Source: CANMUM01 sp965263365
GTDB taxonomy: Bacteria; Pseudomonadota; Alphaproteobacteria; Rhodobacterales; Rhodobacteraceae
Direction of reading: 5' to 3'
Assembly (NCBI GenBank): GCA_965263365.1
Contig: OZ253672.1
Span: forward strand, 1,426,001 to 1,490,000
DNA: 64,000 nt
Positions 60,822-64,000 of this stretch are shown here, in pieces. A program made the position numbers and the translations under genes. Under the pieces are notes generated by a model. It was not told where the DNA came from, made no database searches, and was given only the letters and a program-made list of their open reading frames with translations. Position 1 is the first letter of the stretch. Each line of letters begins with the position of its first letter.

Positions 60822-62366
60822 TCACTTTCCTCGGAATATTCCCCCTAAAACAGAACGAACAATTGCCGTCCCCGCGCGCGTGCCAGCAGACCGCATCATT
60901 GATTTTAACATCGCATCTGTAAAAGCGCTATTCCCGTTGCTCGAACGAGCGCGGGGTTTTGTGCGGGCTTTTGGATCAAATTTTCGTGCCAAATTATAGA
61001 CTCTTTCCACGTCCTCTTTGCGGCTTTCTTCTTCCACTTCCGCTAATTCCGCAGCCTTTCGCGCCTCTTCTGCGCGCTGAAACAAAACCTCAGAAGCACT
61101 TTCTCGATCAATTCGCACATCATATTTTCCTTTGATCGGAGAATTCTCGATAACTTCCGACCGCTCGCGATCAGTTATTGGGCCAAGCTGCGATGAGGGC
61201 GGACGAATGAGTGTACGCTCAACAACGCTCGGGACGGCTTTCTTTTCTAATAAAGAGACGACAGCTTCTCCAACACCAACTTCTTGAATCGCACCAGCCG
61301 TATCAAATTTGGGATTCGGACGAAATGTTTGCGCGGCCGCGTCCAATGCCTTTTTATCGCGCGGTGTAAACGCTCGCAGTGCATGCTGAACACGGTTCCC
61401 TAACTGACCCAAGATATCATCAGGCACATCCGTTGGGTTCTGACTTATAAAATAAACGCCCACGCCCTTTGAACGAATTAAGCGCGCCACTTGTTCAACT
61501 TTATCAACGAGCGCTTTGGGCGCATCTTCAAATAGTAAATGTGCTTCATCAAAAAAGAATACAAATTTAGGTTTATCAGCATCACCGACTTCGGGGAGCT
61601 GCTCAAAAAGCTCAGACAATAGCCAAAGTAAAAAAGTCGCATATAACGCGGGACTGCTCATTAAGCTGTCTGCGGCCAATATATTCACCCGCCCTTTTCC
61701 CTCTTGATCAATCGAAATCATGTCACTCAATGCTAGTGCAGGCTCACCAAAAAACTGATCTGCGCCTTGATTTTCCATGACAACGAGTTGCCTTTGGATT
61801 GCACCGACAGAAGCCGTCGTTATATAACCATATTCCAACGACACCTCCTTGGCATTCTGACCAAGCCAAAGCAATAGGGCGCGCAAGTCTTCAAGATCGA
61901 GAAGCAACCAACCCTCTTCATCAGCGACTCGAAACGCGATATTCAAAACCCCCTCCTGAGCCTCGGTGAGATCCATAAGGCGCGCAAGTAGTAAGGGCCC
62001 CATCTCAGAAATTGTCGTTCTTATGGGATGCCCCCTTTTTCCAAAAAGATCCCAAAAAACCACAGGAAATTTCTCATAGGAATAGTCATTCAATCCAATT
62101 TTATTTGCCCGTTCAATGAATTTTTCATGTAGTGGAGCATTTTCAGAACCTGCATTTGCCATCCCTGAAAGGTCACCTTTGACATCAGCCATAAATACAG
62201 GAACGCCCGCATTAGAAAATCCTTCCGCAAGTATCTGTAGGCTAACGGTCTTACCGGTCCCCGTCGCACCCGCAATCAAGCCATGCCGATTGCCGTATTT
62301 CAACAATAGATTTTGTGCGTCTTGGTAATCGTCGCCCCCGCCTCCAACAAAAAATTGATCTGTCAT
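60822..62366 (-). CDS. HerA-like ATPase (DUF853 family)
   Basis: A 514-residue hexameric-type ATPase of the FtsK/HerA superfamily. HGLIAGATGTGKTVSLQ is Walker A (GATGTGKT, 33-40), FVFFFDEAHLLF is Walker B, and KGVGVYFISQNPTDVPDDILGQLGNRVQHALR holds the sensor and arginine finger region. A charged helical segment (about 420-470) and a basic tail follow. The substrate is not known; HerA proteins translocate DNA with a nuclease partner, but no nuclease gene is adjacent. It is a single-gene unit. Confidence 0.9.
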   Translation of the reverse strand: MTDQFFVGGGGDDYQDAQNLLLKYGNRHGLIAGATGTGKTVSLQILAEGFSNAGVPVFMADVKGDLSGMANAGSENAPLHEKFIERANKIGLNDYSYEKFPVVFWDLFGKRGHPIRTTISEMGPLLLARLMDLTEAQEGVLNIAFRVADEEGWLLLDLEDLRALLLWLGQNAKEVSLEYGYITTASVGAIQRQLVVMENQGADQFFGEPALALSDMISIDQEGKGRVNILAADSLMSSPALYATFLLWLLSELFEQLPEVGDADKPKFVFFFDEAHLLFEDAPKALVDKVEQVARLIRSKGVGVYFISQNPTDVPDDILGQLGNRVQHALRAFTPRDKKALDAAAQTFRPNPKFDTAGAIQEVGVGEAVVSLLEKKAVPSVVERTLIRPPSSQLGPITDRERSEVIENSPIKGKYDVRIDRESASEVLFQRAEEARKAAELAEVEEESRKEDVERVYNLARKFDPKARTKPRARSSNGNSAFTDAMLKSMMRSAGTRAGTAIVRSVLGGIFRGK

Positions 62367-62535
62367 TTAACTCTCTCTTATTTCTTTGGTTTCAGCATAG
62401 GCAAATGAAACCGCAATGCAAGCACTAGTGGGGTTAATTGCGGGCAAATTATGGCAACTTCTAACCAGAAATTTCTCACGCTATTGACGATATCCAAGGG
62501 AAATGCGATTGGGTTAATTAAATTTGGAGTATCCT

Positions 62536-63162
62536 ATGAGAAAATTAATTTTTGCATCAATGATCGCAGCGAGTTTGAGCATTCCATCCTTTGCACAAGA
62601 CAGTGAAGAAACTCAGGAAACAAATTCTGAGGCAGCCACTGGTCCGTCAACAAGCGTCGCTCCTTTGCGCCCGCAAGTGCAACCAGATTATGTCCATAAT
62701 GTATTTGAATCATGGGCTGTTAAGTGCTCACCCGCCCTTAACAATCAGTGCTTTTTAACTCAAATCATTCTAAACGAAACGCAAGAGCCTTTGTTCGAAA
62801 TCAATGTCGTACCCGCAAATGTTCCCGAGCAACCAGACGCCGTCGCGGGCATTACAATGATCACGCCTTTGGGTGCATTATTGCCCCGTGGAATTTTCAT
62901 AGACATTAATGATGGTCAAGATGTATGGAATGAACCCTACCAATACTGTACGAATGTGGGCTGTCATGTACGCTTCGCGATTAACCAAGGAAAACTGGAT
63001 CAGTTATTAGCTGCCAACAAAGTCATTATTTCAATGCAACATGTTCGTAGCGGTCCTAATGAAATTCCCATCGAAGTGCGCACGAGCGGAATGACCGCGG
63101 CCTATGAAGAATTAATGAAGCTAGAAGCAAAAGCCGAAGAAGAAGGCGAGACTTCAAACTAG
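62536..63162 (+). CDS. Invasion-associated locus B (IalB) family protein
   Basis: A 208-residue exported protein. GGAG six bases before ATG 62536 decides the start against a TTG at 62524. RKLIFASMIAASLSIPSFA is a signal peptide cleaved before QDSEE. After an acidic linker come VFESWAVKCSP, CFLTQIILNETQEPLFEINV, ITPLGALLPRGIFIDINDG and YCTNVGCHVRF, the conserved IalB blocks with four Cys. The family is periplasmic and common in free-living alphaproteobacteria, where its role is unknown. Confidence 0.92.
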   Translation: MRKLIFASMIAASLSIPSFAQDSEETQETNSEAATGPSTSVAPLRPQVQPDYVHNVFESWAVKCSPALNNQCFLTQIILNETQEPLFEINVVPANVPEQPDAVAGITMITPLGALLPRGIFIDINDGQDVWNEPYQYCTNVGCHVRFAINQGKLDQLLAANKVIISMQHVRSGPNEIPIEVRTSGMTAAYEELMKLEAKAEEEGETSN

Positions 63163-63189
63163 CTTTTGAAATAACAACAGGCAAGAAAC

Positions 63190-63220
63190 AAAAAGGATCG
63201 CTCAAAAGCGGTCCTTTTTT
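63190..63220. terminator. Bidirectional terminator between convergent genes
   Basis: AAAAAGGATCGCT (63190-63202) pairs with AGCGGTCCTTTTT (63207-63219) around CAAA, with one G-U pair. A and T runs on both sides allow it to end both the IalB gene and the ketoacyl synthase gene. Confidence 0.85.
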
Positions 63221-63222
63221 CT

Positions 63223-64000
63223 TTAAACCTTCGATAAAATCACAACCGCGTTTAATCCACCAAATGCCAATGCGTTCGACATCACATGTTGGCATTTATG
63301 CTCTCTTGCTTCGTTTGGAACAACGTCAAGGCCAATTTCATCATCGACGACACTGTGATTCACCGTAGGCGCGATAACGCCTTCATTCAAAGCCATTAGC
63401 GATGCGATCAGCTCGACCCCCCCCGTTCCTCCAATCAAATGTCCATGCATTGATTTCGTAGAAGACACCAACGGAGGTTTGTGTTCAAACACTGTACGAA
63501 TTGCATTCGCTTCCATCTTATCATTAATGAATGTAGCGGTTCCATGCGCATTTAAGTAGTCAATATCTTCAGGATTAAGATGAGCCGTTGTGAGCGCGCC
63601 TCGCATAGCTCGTATTGCACCATCAACAGCCGGTGTCACAATATCACCCGCATCCGCACAAATCCCAAATCCTTTTATTTCGGCCAATATATTTGCCCCA
63701 CGGGCGCGTGCGTGCTCATATTCTTCAAACACAAAAACACCGGCGCCTTCGCCTTGAACCATTCCATTTCGATCTTTTGAAAACGGTCGGCACCCATCTT
63801 TAGACATAACGCGCAGTCCCTCCCATGCCTTTAGGCCGCCAAAACAAAGCATGCTTTCCGAACCTCCTGACACCATAATATCTGCAAAGCCTGCGGCAAT
63901 TACGGCGAAGGCTTGCGCCATCGCATGATTCGAGCTTGCACACGCGGAACTCACCGTAAAATTGGGCCCCTTAAGATTATGCAACATTGAAATATGCGAG
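63223..64000 (-). CDS. Beta-ketoacyl-ACP synthase, C-terminal part
   Basis: The gene runs off the window end; at least 258 C-terminal codons are seen and the frame stays open to base 64000, so the ATG at 63987 is internal (SHIS precedes it). KGPNFTVSSACASSNHAM holds the catalytic Cys, NAHGTATFINDKME the first His, and STKSMHGHLIGGTGGVE the Lys and second His, so the Cys-His-His site is complete. It condenses malonyl-ACP with acyl chains. Similarity is to FabF-type enzymes; whether it is FabF or a specialised paralogue cannot be told without neighbours. Confidence 0.92.
   Translation of the reverse strand, partial: SHISMLHNLKGPNFTVSSACASSNHAMAQAFAVIAAGFADIMVSGGSESMLCFGGLKAWEGLRVMSKDGCRPFSKDRNGMVQGEGAGVFVFEEYEHARARGANILAEIKGFGICADAGDIVTPAVDGAIRAMRGALTTAHLNPEDIDYLNAHGTATFINDKMEANAIRTVFEHKPPLVSSTKSMHGHLIGGTGGVELIASLMALNEGVIAPTVNHSVVDDEIGLDVVPNEAREHKCQHVMSNALAFGGLNAVVILSKV

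Overview
The window looks like a chromosomal segment of a moderately AT-rich alphaproteobacterium, most likely a marine Rhodobacterales-type organism (an inference from gene content and order, not a database result). Supporting signs are GcrA next to argD-argF, an infC that starts with a non-AUG codon, a bactofilin/M23 peptidase pair, an IalB-family protein, the leuA / mreBCD-mrdA / DD-carboxypeptidase-tmk-holB-TatD-MBL order, and lpdA, lipA and a RatA/Coq10 gene lying in series. No prophage, CRISPR array, rRNA or intact insertion sequence is visible. There is one tRNA (Asn).

Layout. 1-5.4 kb: gltD (cut by the window start) and gltB. 5.4-10 kb: a LysR regulator divergent from DoxX, flavodoxin-like quinone reductase, VOC dioxygenase-like, pirin and glutathionyl-hydroquinone-reductase genes, which together resemble a quinone/electrophile detoxification module. 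10-17.7 kb: a LIV-type ABC transporter (binding protein, hotdog thioesterase, two ATPases, two permeases, then nadD). Unrecognised small genes interrupt it, and one of them begins with a degenerate copy of the livF start. 17.7-26.3 kb: argB, a cell-wall lytic lipoprotein, a pyruvyltransferase-like gene, gcrA, argD-argF and dnaX-ybaB-recR. 26.5-28.4 kb: a membrane diguanylate cyclase. 28.4-29.7 kb: a decayed patch with an IS3-family transposase remnant and a ricin-lectin-like fragment. 29.7-36.1 kb: leuA behind a leucine-rich leader peptide and overlapping inverted repeats (an attenuator), then mreB-mreC-mreD-mrdA. 36.2-44.3 kb: a beta-helix protein, a DD-carboxypeptidase, tmk, holB, a TatD hydrolase, an MBL hydrolase, an AEC transporter and an ArsC-like protein. 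44.3-48.7 kb: an alanine-rich repeat protein, infC with an AUA start, an LpxL-like acyltransferase, two orphan secreted proteins and tRNA-Asn. 48.7-58.3 kb: an orphan histidine kinase, a RatA-type protein, hpt with a 57-residue membrane peptide, lipA, an aquaporin, lpdA, an MFS-DUF924 fusion and queA. 58.5-64 kb: M23 peptidase, bactofilin, a small lipoprotein, a HerA-like ATPase, an IalB-family protein and a beta-ketoacyl synthase cut by the window end.

Functionally the segment joins nitrogen assimilation (gltBD), arginine and leucine synthesis, amino-acid uptake, cell-shape and wall synthesis (mreBCD, mrdA, carboxypeptidase, bactofilin, two lytic enzymes), DNA replication and repair (dnaX, holB, recR, tmk) and lipoate-dependent metabolism (lipA, lpdA). 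The most unusual parts are the interrupted liv operon, the leuA attenuator, the AUA-start infC, the MFS-DUF924 fusion and the tandem-repeat alanine-rich protein.
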